Source of the DNA: Streptomyces sp. NBC_00289
Lineage (GTDB): Bacteria; Actinomycetota; Actinomycetes; Streptomycetales; Streptomycetaceae
Assembly: GCF_041435115.1 (NCBI RefSeq)
Contig: NZ_CP108046.1
Span: 8,742,001 to 8,806,000 of the forward strand
Direction: 5' to 3'
DNA length: 64,000 bases
The notes beneath the pieces were generated by a model that saw nothing but the letters and a program-made list of their open reading frames with translations, searched no databases and was not told the DNA's origin. Positions 51,119-58,748 of this stretch are shown piece after piece. The first letter of the stretch is position 1. The number at the start of each line of letters is the position of its first letter. The translations under genes and the position numbers were made by a program.

Positions 51119-52261
51119 TCAGTTCGAGCCCCACAGCGCCTCGAACTGCGCCTGGTAGTCCTCCACCAGCGGGAAGTCACCGAGCGAGTCGGGGACGTTG
51201 TCCTTGGTGATCAGCATGTTGGGCAGCACCGCCTTCTGGTCCACGTCCATGGACTGGCCGGTGAAGTGGCGGGCCAGCGCGTCGACCTGGAGCCAGGCGG
51301 CCTCGTGCGAGTTCAGCGCCATCGCGCCGTCGCTCAGACCGCTCTGGATGTACTGGTAGTTCTGCGCGTCACCGACGTTCACGGCGATGTGCTTGCCGGT
51401 GACGCCTGCGGTCTTCAGCGCGGCCGGGACGCCCACGTTGAGCAGGCCCAGCGAGAAGACGATGTGGGTCACCTTCGGGTGCGAGCGGACGTACGACACG
51501 ACGCGGTCCGGCATGTCCTTGCCGACCGAGGTGATCGGTACGTCGACGGTGTCCAGCGCGCAGCCCACGCACCACTTCTTGTACTGGGCGGCGAAGGTGT
51601 CCTTGACCGGCTTGAGGATGGTGTACGCGGGCAGGTCGAAGTAGACCGTGTCGGCCTTGGCGCCGCTGTCGGACACCACCCACGAGGCGAGCATCTCGCC
51701 CTGGACGCCGACGTCCTCGGGCCCGTTCTTCAGCAGCGAGATCCCGTCGCCCACGACGTCGTCGGCGTTCGACTGGATGACCGGAATGCCGGCCTGCTTC
51801 AGCTGCGCCAGCTGCTTGGCGTACACCGCGCGCGGGAATCCGGAGGCGACGACCGCGTCCGGCTTGTCGCGCACCGCCTGTTCGTAGGCGGCCTGGACCG
51901 ACTCCGGCGTGCCCTGGGTCGGGATCTGCTGGACCTGCCAGCCGAGTTGGTTGGCGCCCGCCGTGAAGAAGTCGGCCAGGTCCTTGCAGGACTGCACGCC
52001 GCACAGAATGAAGTCGATCTTCTTGTCGGAGGGGATCTTCTTGCCCACCGGTTGGGTGACGGGGATCTTGGCCGGGCGCTTCGAGTACTTCGCCAGGGCC
52101 TCCCTGGCCGCGGTGAGGCCGGGGGAGTCCGAGGCCGCCGCCTTGGCGGTGTCGGCGCCCGGGGTGGAATCGGTGCCGCACGCCGCGAGGGCGAGCAGGG
52201 CGGTGAGGGGGACGATCGCGGTCAGCGCGCGACGGACCGCGCGTCCGGGTCTGGAACTCAT
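51119..52261 (-). CDS. ABC substrate-binding lipoprotein
   Basis: A 380-aa periplasmic-binding-protein type I. The signal peptide ends in a lipobox (LLALAACGT) so the mature Cys would be lipid-anchored. The fold has QVQQIPTQGTPESVQAAYEQAVRDKPDAVV, IPVIQSNADDVVGDG, LGLLNVGVPAALKTAGVTGKHIAVNVGD. Two further Cys pairs (ILCGVQSCKDL; KKWCVGCALD) are unusual for a sugar binder and may form disulfides or a metal site. It is the first gene of an operon with the ATPase, permease and alcohol dehydrogenase. Ligand unknown. Confidence 0.88.
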   Translation of the reverse strand: MSSRPGRAVRRALTAIVPLTALLALAACGTDSTPGADTAKAAASDSPGLTAAREALAKYSKRPAKIPVTQPVGKKIPSDKKIDFILCGVQSCKDLADFFTAGANQLGWQVQQIPTQGTPESVQAAYEQAVRDKPDAVVASGFPRAVYAKQLAQLKQAGIPVIQSNADDVVGDGISLLKNGPEDVGVQGEMLASWVVSDSGAKADTVYFDLPAYTILKPVKDTFAAQYKKWCVGCALDTVDVPITSVGKDMPDRVVSYVRSHPKVTHIVFSLGLLNVGVPAALKTAGVTGKHIAVNVGDAQNYQYIQSGLSDGAMALNSHEAAWLQVDALARHFTGQSMDVDQKAVLPNMLITKDNVPDSLGDFPLVEDYQAQFEALWGSN

Positions 52262-52709
52262 CGTTGAGTGCTCCCGTGGTGTGTGCCTGCGCCGGTGCGG
52301 CCCGCGACGCTTCCGCGTCCGCGGTGGCCGGCTTCGGGCAGGCGGGTCCTGTGCCGCCCGGGCCGGGACGGCACGCTCAGGTGATGGGACGGGCTGGGGG
52401 ATCGCCGTCGTGGGGTACGACGCGGGCCGCCGGGGGCGTCGGGCGGCGCTGCGTCCGGGCCAGGCGGGCCGGGATGGCCGGCCGCTGCCCCGAAGGCATA
52501 GAAACTTGTGAGGCTATACAGCCTCGGGTGCGACGGAGTGTGGCACGCGGTGTCGGGCTTGGGGAGGGGTTGTGCGCAACGAATTCAAGGTGGGCCGTGA
52601 TGTTCTGCGCGGCGGCGGGCTCTACGGCACTCGGTCGGGGTCGCGAGTATTGCTCCGAGCCGCAGCTGCTAACTACACTCACTCTAAAGTTTCTGGCTGA
52701 GGAGAGAAG
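52262..52709. promoter_or_regulatory. Divergent control region of ABC importer and Rieske operon
   Basis: This 448-bp gap has no gene. It contains the inverted repeat GAGGCT-ATAC-AGCCTC (52510-52525) in an AT-rich window, and on the plus strand a promoter candidate TTGCTC (52650-52655), 18-bp spacer, TACACT (52674-52679). GAGGAGAG just before ATG 52710 is the RBS of the oxygenase. Direction and regulator are unknown. Confidence 0.5.
52510..52525. promoter_or_regulatory. Inverted repeat GAGGCT-N4-AGCCTC, candidate operator
   Basis: Perfect 6-bp arms around ATAC, 200 bp before the Rieske ATG and 250 bp before the lipoprotein start, in the AT-rich part of the divergent region. Position is right for an operator acting on either side; no regulator is encoded nearby. 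Confidence 0.35.
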
Positions 52710-54113
52710 ATGGACGAAACGTCGGAGTTGGGCACGGCCCGGTGCCCCGGGCCCACCGTCCAGGACTACCTCGACCGGGACAGCCGACCGGTTCCCGCCG
52801 CACTGAGGCACGACAACAACGACTACCTCGGCAGCGAGGACATCGACACCACCCGCTTCACCTCCCGCGAGTGGGCCGAGCGCGAGATGCGGCAGGTGTG
52901 GCGTCGCGTCTGGCAGTTCGCCTGCCTGGAGAGCGAGATCCCCGGGGTCGGTGACCACGAGATCTACGAGATCGGCGACGACTCACTGATCATCGTGCGC
53001 ACGGCGCCGGACGAGATCCGGGCGTACGTCAACGCGTGCCTGCACCGCGGGCGCAAACTGCGCACCGGCGGCGGCAACGTCGGCGAGTTCCGCTGCCCCT
53101 TCCACGGCTTCGCCTGGAACCTCGACGGAACCATGCAGACCCCGCCGTGCGCCTGGGACTTCCCCCATGTCACTCCGGAGAAGTACGCACTCCCCGAGGC
53201 CAGGGTGGCCACCTGGCGCGGCTTCGTCTTCATCAACATGGACCCCTACGCGGAGTCCTTCGAGAGCTACCGCGGCACCTTCGACGACTACTACATCTGG
53301 CCGCTGCAGGACCGCTACAAGTCGCTGCACATCGCCAAGGTGCTGCCCTGCAACTGGAAGATCACCCAGGACGCGTTCATCGAGTCCTTCCACGTGATCG
53401 CCACGCACCCGCAGATGCTGCCCTGGCTCGCGGACGCCAACTCCCAGTACGACGTCATGGCGGACCAGCCCCACTGGAACCGCATGATCAACATCCAGGG
53501 CGCCCCCAGCCCCCACGTGGCCGACTCGGTCACGGAGCAGGACGTGCTGGAGACCTTCTACGACTCCCGCGCGTTCTACGCCTCGGCCCAGGGCCGGGAC
53601 CTGGTGATGCCCGAGGGGGAGCTGCCCGAGGTCCCGGCCGGCGGGACCGCCCGCCAGGTCCTCGCCGAGCGGATGCGCGAGCAGCTGGCGGCCACCTCGG
53701 CCCAGGACTACTCGGACACGGCCGACACCGAGCTGCTGGACGCCATCAACTACCTGCTGTTCCCCAACTTCAACCCGTGGGGCGGCGCCAAGTCCAACAT
53801 CATCTACCGGTTCCGGCCCAACGGCCTCGACCCCGACTCCTGCATCGCCGAGATCATCTTCATGTCGGCCCCCAAGGAGGCCGGCGAGATGCCTCCTCCG
53901 GCCGGGATCCGCTGGGTAGCGGAGGACATGCTCTTCGCCGACATCCCCGAACTCGGCGTGCTGGGACCCGTCTTCGACCAGGACTGCGAGAACCTGCCGT
54001 ACGTCCAGCAGGGGCTGAAGACCATGCGCAAGCCCGGCATCACCCTGGCCAACTACCAGGAGAGCCGCATCCGGCACTTCAACCAGACGCTCGACCGGTG
54101 GATGAACAGATGA
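52710..54113 (+). CDS. Rieske aromatic-ring-hydroxylating-type oxygenase, alpha subunit
   Basis: A 467-aa oxygenase. Rieske 2Fe-2S ligands are Cys110 and His112 (NACLHRGRKL), Cys129 and His132 (FRCPFHGFAW). The catalytic domain has NWKITQDAFIESFHVIATHP: Asp221 bridges clusters and His228/His233 bind the mononuclear iron. FRPNGLDPDSCIAEIIFM and a C-terminal acidic ligand region follow. Electrons come from NAD(P)H through a reductase and ferredoxin; the ferredoxin gene overlaps by 4 bp (ATGA) and a PDR-type reductase is at 39494. The family also includes demethylases and betaine oxygenases, so ring hydroxylation is not certain. Confidence 0.92.
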   Translation: MDETSELGTARCPGPTVQDYLDRDSRPVPAALRHDNNDYLGSEDIDTTRFTSREWAEREMRQVWRRVWQFACLESEIPGVGDHEIYEIGDDSLIIVRTAPDEIRAYVNACLHRGRKLRTGGGNVGEFRCPFHGFAWNLDGTMQTPPCAWDFPHVTPEKYALPEARVATWRGFVFINMDPYAESFESYRGTFDDYYIWPLQDRYKSLHIAKVLPCNWKITQDAFIESFHVIATHPQMLPWLADANSQYDVMADQPHWNRMINIQGAPSPHVADSVTEQDVLETFYDSRAFYASAQGRDLVMPEGELPEVPAGGTARQVLAERMREQLAATSAQDYSDTADTELLDAINYLLFPNFNPWGGAKSNIIYRFRPNGLDPDSCIAEIIFMSAPKEAGEMPPPAGIRWVAEDMLFADIPELGVLGPVFDQDCENLPYVQQGLKTMRKPGITLANYQESRIRHFNQTLDRWMNR

Positions 54114-54430
54114 CCTTGACCCACCGGGTCGAGGTCAGACCCTCCGGCGTCGAGCTGGAGGTGCGGGACGGCGAGGACCTGTTCAGTGCCGCCCAGCGGC
54201 TCGGCTATCGCTGGCCCACCGTCTGCGGGGGCCGGGCGACCTGCCGTACCTGCTTCGTGGAGGTCGAGGAGGGCGCCGAGAACTGCTCGCCCGTGGGCCC
54301 GCTGGAACGCGAGGGCATCGAGGCACTGCGCAGGCCGGTGGACGGTCTGACCCGGCTCGCCTGCCGGCTGCGGGTCGAGGGCCCGGTGACCGTGACCAAA
54401 CGCGGCGTACGCCGCAGACCGCAGGAGTGA
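54110..54430 (+). CDS. 2Fe-2S plant-type ferredoxin
   Basis: A 106-aa ferredoxin with ligands in VCGGRATCRTCFVEV (Cx5Cx2C) and LACRL. Fold and length match adrenodoxin/plant-type carriers. It overlaps the oxygenase gene by 4 bp (ATGA), so it is translated with it and is the likely electron donor. A basic tail (KRGVRRRPQE) ends it. Confidence 0.9.
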   Translation: MTLTHRVEVRPSGVELEVRDGEDLFSAAQRLGYRWPTVCGGRATCRTCFVEVEEGAENCSPVGPLEREGIEALRRPVDGLTRLACRLRVEGPVTVTKRGVRRRPQE

Positions 54431-54433
54431 GCC

Positions 54434-54652
54434 GTGAGCCCCAAACAAGTGACCCATCCACTGACCGGGCACGTGTACCGGCTCACGGAGGACGGGCTGG
54501 TGGAAGTGACCGATCCGAGCACCGGCGTACAGGGCGTCTTCGACTTCCAGGCCCGCTGGCAGTCGGGCGAACTGCGCCACGCCGACCTCCAGATGGCCGG
54601 CTGGGTGGGCCGCCTCGCCCAGCGGCGCGGCGTCCGTCAGCCGGAGGAGTGA
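54434..54652 (+). CDS. Small unknown protein in Rieske operon
   Basis: A 72-aa protein from GTG 54434, 3 bp after the ferredoxin stop and 4 bp before the MDR gene. It reads THPLTGHVYRLTEDGLVEVTDPSTGVQGVFDF, then a helical AADLQMAGWVGRLA-like end. The beginning resembles a short beta-hairpin domain. I cannot assign it; its tight packing implies a role with the oxygenase system, perhaps a structural or recognition subunit. Confidence 0.75.
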   Translation: MSPKQVTHPLTGHVYRLTEDGLVEVTDPSTGVQGVFDFQARWQSGELRHADLQMAGWVGRLAQRRGVRQPEE

Positions 54653-54656
54653 GCCG

Positions 54657-55700
54657 GTGCCACCCCGTACCACCCGCGTGGTCTGTCTGGTGCGCCGCCC
54701 CGAGGGGGAGCCGGCCCCCGGCGACTTCGCCGTCCGGGAGGACCCGCTTCCGCGGCTCGGCGAGGGTCAACTGCTCGTCCGTAACCTCTACATGAGCGTC
54801 GATCCGTCGATGCGCGGCCGGCTGGAGCGCACCGAGAAGCACTATACGCACAACTTCACGCCCGGGTCGCCGCTCGACGGCCGGGCCCTGGGCGTCGTGG
54901 AGGAGAGCCGCTGCCCCGCCGTGCCGCCGGGCACGTTCGTACGCCACCAGCTCGGCTGGCGGGAGTGGGCCGTGCTGCACCCCGACGACACCGACGCCGC
55001 GGGCCGCATCGACCCCGAACTCGCGCCACTCCCCACGTGGTTGGGGCTGCTCGGCCAGACCGGGTTCACCGCCTACGTGGGACTCGCGCGGATCGCCGGG
55101 GTGCGCCCCGGCGACACCGTGCTCGTGTCGGCGGCGGCCGGCGCCGTGGGCAGCGCCGCCGGCCAGTTCGCCCGGCTGCTCGGCGCGGAACGCGTCATCG
55201 GGACAGCCGGAGGGCCGGACAAGTGCGCCCTGCTGGTCGAGGAGTTCGGCTACCACGCGGCCGCCGACTACCGCGCCGAACCGGTGCGCGAAGCCCTGAC
55301 CCGGCTGGCACCCGACGGCATCGACGTCTACTTCGACAACGTCGGCGGTGAACAACTCGCCGCGGCCCTGCACGCGCTGCGGACGGGCGGCCGTGTCGCC
55401 CTGTGCGGCATGATGTCGCAGTTCGGCGGCGAGCGGCGGTCCGCCGACATCAACCAGCTGATCCAGGCGGTCCTCAAGCGGCTGACCCTCCGCGGCTTCA
55501 TCGTCCGCGACCACGAGGACCTGCGGCCGGAGTTCGAGAGCCGCGTGGCCGACTGGCTGCGCTCCGGCCGTGTCACCGCCCGCGAGACGGTCACGGACGG
55601 CCTCGACAGCGCGGCAAAGGCCCTGCTCGCCCTGCTGGCCGGCGGCAACGTCGGCAAGATGCTGGTGCGGCTGGCCGAGGACCCGTACAGCCGGGTGTAG
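54657..55700 (+). CDS. NADP-dependent MDR oxidoreductase
   Basis: A 347-aa zinc-free MDR protein of the curcumin/alkenal-reductase branch: LVRNLYMSVDPSMRGRL at the start, TGFTAYVGLARIAGVRPGDTVLVSAAAGAVGSAAGQFARLLG (Rossmann), GIDVYFDNVGGEQLAAALHALR and CGMMSQFGG. Such enzymes reduce activated C=C bonds with NADPH. GTG 54657, after an upstream GGAGGAG. It closes the operon; a hairpin at 55706 follows. Confidence 0.88.
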   Translation: MPPRTTRVVCLVRRPEGEPAPGDFAVREDPLPRLGEGQLLVRNLYMSVDPSMRGRLERTEKHYTHNFTPGSPLDGRALGVVEESRCPAVPPGTFVRHQLGWREWAVLHPDDTDAAGRIDPELAPLPTWLGLLGQTGFTAYVGLARIAGVRPGDTVLVSAAAGAVGSAAGQFARLLGAERVIGTAGGPDKCALLVEEFGYHAAADYRAEPVREALTRLAPDGIDVYFDNVGGEQLAAALHALRTGGRVALCGMMSQFGGERRSADINQLIQAVLKRLTLRGFIVRDHEDLRPEFESRVADWLRSGRVTARETVTDGLDSAAKALLALLAGGNVGKMLVRLAEDPYSRV

Positions 55701-55705
55701 GCCAA

Positions 55706-55740
55706 GGGGCGCCGGCCGCGGATGTCGCGGCCGGCGCCCC
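55706..55740. terminator. Bidirectional terminator hairpin
   Basis: GGGGCGCCGGCCGCG, loop GATGT, and the perfect complement to 55740: 15-bp arms between the MDR gene and the convergent monooxygenase-fold gene. Confidence 0.8.
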
Positions 55741-55769
55741 GGCATGCCCGGTCGGGCGGGTGCGTACGT

Positions 55770-56084
55770 CTATCGCATGGCACGCGCCGCGGTGACGCCG
55801 AACGTCTCCAGCGACACCCCCAGCCGGGTCAGCCCGGCCACCGCCGCTCTGAAGTCCTTGATGTGCGCGGTGGTGAGGTGTGCGTCCAGGGCCTGCTGGG
55901 ACACCCACCGTTCGTACACCCGGATCCGGCGTTCGTCGGAGGGATCCGCTGTCATGGCGTAGTCCAGGCAGCCCGGCTCCTCCTCGCGGGTGCGCCGGCC
56001 GACCTCGACGAGGTGCCCCAGCATCGTGTCGCGGTCCGCGGGCTCGTAGTCCATCCAGCCGGCGACGATGATCTGCTCTGCCAC
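55770..56084 (-). CDS. Antibiotic-biosynthesis-monooxygenase (ABM) fold protein
   Basis: About 104 aa of dimeric alpha/beta-barrel: IIVAGWMDYEPADRDTMLGHLVEVGRRTREEEPGCLDYAMTADP, IRVYERWVSQQALDAHLTTAHIKDF. This is the ABM/quinol monooxygenase-like fold, with members acting on ring compounds or dismissed as heme/ligand binders. I use GTG 56084, which follows AAGGA; an ATG at 56105 in frame abuts the upstream hairpin. It lies in a minus-strand run with the PEP-utilising, SDR and Rieske-2 genes. Confidence 0.8.
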   Translation of the reverse strand: MAEQIIVAGWMDYEPADRDTMLGHLVEVGRRTREEEPGCLDYAMTADPSDERRIRVYERWVSQQALDAHLTTAHIKDFRAAVAGLTRLGVSLETFGVTAARAMR

Positions 56085-56107
56085 GGTGGTCCTTTCCACG
56101 GTCATGC

Positions 56108-56152
56108 CCGCGGGCCCGTCGCCCTCGGTCAGGAAGAGCGACGGGCCCGCGG
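56108..56152 (-). terminator. Hairpin between ABM-fold and PEP-utilising genes
   Basis: CCGCGGGCCCGTCGC (56108-56122) and GCGACGGGCCCGCGG (56138-56152), perfect 15-bp arms with a 15-nt loop. It ends transcription after the PEP-utilising gene or separates it from the ABM gene. Confidence 0.65.
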
Positions 56153-56156
56153 CCGT

Positions 56157-57893
56157 TCAGATGGCGAGTACCGCCGGGACACTGTCCACGGTGACGGTGC
56201 CCCGCGTGCCGTCGACAGTGATCACCATGCCGTCCCGCAGCCGTTGCGTGCCGCCCTCGACGGAGATGACGGCCGGGATGCCCAGCTCCCGGCAGACCAC
56301 GACGGCGTGGCTGTTGAGCGCGCCCACATCCACCACGGCCGCGCCGGCGACCAGGAACAGCGGGGTCCAGGCGGCGTCCGTGATCGGCGCCACCAGCACC
56401 TCGCCCGGCTCCAGCGCCTCGCACGAGGCCGGATCGGTGACCACCCGGACCCTGCCCGTGTACGTGCCCTGGCTGCCGCCGACGCCGGTCAGCACCTCGC
56501 TCTCGGCGGCCGCGGCGATCCCCTCCGCGCTTCGCCGCGGCCAGCCGTCGATCTCGGTCCGCGCGTCCTCGGCGACGAAGAACGGCGGTTCCAACTCGCG
56601 CAGTTCCGCGTACTCGGCGAGCCGCCGGGCGATGACGGGAGCGAAGCCGCCCGGGTCGGCGACATAGTCGTCGAGCTCGGTCTCCAGCAGCATCATCACG
56701 TCCTCGGGCCGCGCGAAGTGGCCCGCCTCGACTCCGCGGCGGCCGAGTTCCCGTACCGCCATGCGGATCTCGTTGATGACCGACACGCAGTTCGCCTTGG
56801 TCCGCTCGCGGGCCGGGATCCACACCTGGGAGGCGTGCATGCCGGCGTCGAACATCGGCCGCGCGTCCTCCGGGAGGGCCGCCCGGATCTCCGCCGCGAT
56901 CTCCGTACGGCGCTCCGTCAGCCGGCGGTGGCGCCCGGCCGGGGAGTCGTCGTCGGGGCTGTGCCGGATGCGGTCGACCAGCGCCAGTGCCTGGACCGGC
57001 GCCGCCTCCCAGGACAGTGCGTGGATGTCCCACTCGTTGGGGCCGCGGTCGCCGGAGGCGGCCAGGAACTCCTCGAAGGAGTCACGGAACGCCTTCACGT
57101 CCCCGCTCGCCCCGTCGAGCGCGCGCTCCACCGCGGCCGGCCCCTGGTCGAACAGGGCGGTCAGCTCGGCGGAGGCCGCCACCTGGCGGGACAGCGTCCA
57201 CAGCCCGGTGGAGGGGGAGGCGGAGTCGACGTCGCCGAGCCCGCCTATGAGGTCCAGCATGGCGCCGGGTCGGTCCAGGCCCGCACAGAGCGGCCCGAGG
57301 ATCGCCGGTCCGACGGAGGCGGGCAGCGACGACTCGACATGCCGCTGGAAGGTGATCTCCACCTCGTCGAGCAGCGAGCGGGCGTGCGCCACCAGCTCCG
57401 CCACGGACAGCCGCGCGAGGTCGGGCCGCTCCCGCCGGACGCGGCGCAGCCGCTCCTGGTCGGCGTCGGCCTCCGCGAAGCCGCTCAGGCCCAGCATCCG
57501 CGCGACCGTCGCCCCCGCCTTGGCCGTCAGCTCGGCGTCCTCGTCCTCCGGGTGCGCCACATACACCGGGGTGTCGGAGCGCTGGCCGACGAAGGCCGTG
57601 TCGATCTGGTCGGCGGTCTGCCCCATGCGGATGCCGAACAGCCGCATGTGCGACAGGTTGAGGTAGAAGTAGCCGCCGAACATCCCGACGAACGGCGGCC
57701 GGGGACCGGCCACCTCTTCCTCGTGGTAGATGCCGAAGCCGACGAATCCGTTGCGCCACCCGTGCAGGCCGCGCCCCCACACCAGGGTCCAGCCCAGCGG
57801 GCTGGCCGGCTCCGGCAGGGTCTCGCCCGCGTTGGCGCGGGTGTAGTGGGGCAGACGCTCGCTGCGCTGCCAGTCCGTGATCCAGCTCTTCAT
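56157..57893 (-). CDS. PEP-utilising enzyme, swivel-domain protein without ATP-grasp
   Basis: A 578-aa protein. The C-terminal 110 residues are a PEP-utiliser mobile (swivelling) domain: GEVLVAPITDAAWTPLFLVAGAAVV, then VGALNSHAVVVCRELGIPAV with the phosphoryl-carrier His529 in place of the TxSH motif of PPDK/PpsA. The first 450 residues resemble the middle region seen with such domains (GFGIYHEEEVAGPRPPFVGMFGGYFYLNLSHM; RFGIRMGQ-like block), but the N-terminal ATP-grasp of PEP synthases is missing. It would need a separate ATP-binding partner or act as a carrier. Neighbours are an ABM protein, SDR and Rieske oxygenase. Confidence 0.82.
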   Translation of the reverse strand: MKSWITDWQRSERLPHYTRANAGETLPEPASPLGWTLVWGRGLHGWRNGFVGFGIYHEEEVAGPRPPFVGMFGGYFYLNLSHMRLFGIRMGQTADQIDTAFVGQRSDTPVYVAHPEDEDAELTAKAGATVARMLGLSGFAEADADQERLRRVRRERPDLARLSVAELVAHARSLLDEVEITFQRHVESSLPASVGPAILGPLCAGLDRPGAMLDLIGGLGDVDSASPSTGLWTLSRQVAASAELTALFDQGPAAVERALDGASGDVKAFRDSFEEFLAASGDRGPNEWDIHALSWEAAPVQALALVDRIRHSPDDDSPAGRHRRLTERRTEIAAEIRAALPEDARPMFDAGMHASQVWIPARERTKANCVSVINEIRMAVRELGRRGVEAGHFARPEDVMMLLETELDDYVADPGGFAPVIARRLAEYAELRELEPPFFVAEDARTEIDGWPRRSAEGIAAAAESEVLTGVGGSQGTYTGRVRVVTDPASCEALEPGEVLVAPITDAAWTPLFLVAGAAVVDVGALNSHAVVVCRELGIPAVISVEGGTQRLRDGMVITVDGTRGTVTVDSVPAVLAI

Positions 57894-57927
57894 GCCGAGG
57901 GTCTCCCGCTTGTGTCCGCGCCGGTCT

Positions 57928-58719
57928 CTACCACTGCGCCGTTCCGCCGTCGACGCTGATCAGCGTGCCGGTGATGCCCGCTCCGTGGTCGCTCGCCAGC
58001 AGCGTGGCGACCGCGGCGACCTGCTCCACGGTGGTGATCTGCTTGGTGGCGGCGTGCTCGGCGAAGCGGCCCAGCCACACCTCGTACGAGATGCCCTCGG
58101 CCTCGGCCGCGGCGGGACCCGCGGCCCGCATCAGGTCGGTGTCGACGGCGCCGGGGCAGATCGCGTTGCAGGTGATGTTCTGGGTGCCGTACTCGAACGC
58201 GGTCGCCTTGGTCAGGCCGTGGATGGCGTGCTTGTTGGTGATGTAGTGGCTGATCGCCGGCTTGTTGGCCTGCTTGCCCTCGACGGAGGAGATGTTGATG
58301 ATGCGGCCCCAGCCGCCCTCCAGCATCTTCGGCAGCGCGCGGCGGGTGCCGTAGAAGTAGGCGTTGAGGTTCAGGTTGAGGGCGTCGTGCCAGGCCTCGT
58401 CGCTGAGCTGGTGGACGGGTGCGAAGCCCGAGGTGCCCCCGACGTTGTTGACCCAGATGTCGAGCCGCCCGAAGCGCTCGGCGGCGAAGTCCGCGAGGCC
58501 CTCGATGTCCGCCTGGCTGTTGGCGTCGCAGGGGTGGAAGACCGCCCGGTCGCCGGCGCCGATCTCCTCGAGGGCCTGCTTGCCCTTGAGCTCGGAGCGG
58601 CCGCTGAGGACGACCGTGGCGCCCTGGGCCAGGAACGCCTCGGCGATGGCGCGCCCGATGCTGCGTGTGCTGCCCGTGATCACCGCGACACGTCCGTCGA
58701 GGCTGCCCGTAGCCACCAT
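57928..58719 (-). CDS. SDR oxidoreductase
   Basis: A 263-aa short-chain dehydrogenase with VAVITGSTRSIGRAIAEAFLAQG, IWVNNVGGTSG, INISSVEGKQANKPAISHYITNKHAIHGL (catalytic Ser, and YITNK as YxxxK), NAICPGAVDTDLM and GTLISVDGGTAQW. ATG 58719 is preceded by AGGAG. An earlier in-frame GTG at 58752 overlaps the upstream oxygenase. NAD-linked oxidation of a hydroxylated product, for instance a cis-diol or alcohol made by the Rieske enzyme, is plausible. Confidence 0.9.
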   Translation of the reverse strand: MVATGSLDGRVAVITGSTRSIGRAIAEAFLAQGATVVLSGRSELKGKQALEEIGAGDRAVFHPCDANSQADIEGLADFAAERFGRLDIWVNNVGGTSGFAPVHQLSDEAWHDALNLNLNAYFYGTRRALPKMLEGGWGRIINISSVEGKQANKPAISHYITNKHAIHGLTKATAFEYGTQNITCNAICPGAVDTDLMRAAGPAAAEAEGISYEVWLGRFAEHAATKQITTVEQVAAVATLLASDHGAGITGTLISVDGGTAQW

Positions 58720-58748
58720 GTTGTTCTCCTGCGTGTCGTGTTGGTTGG

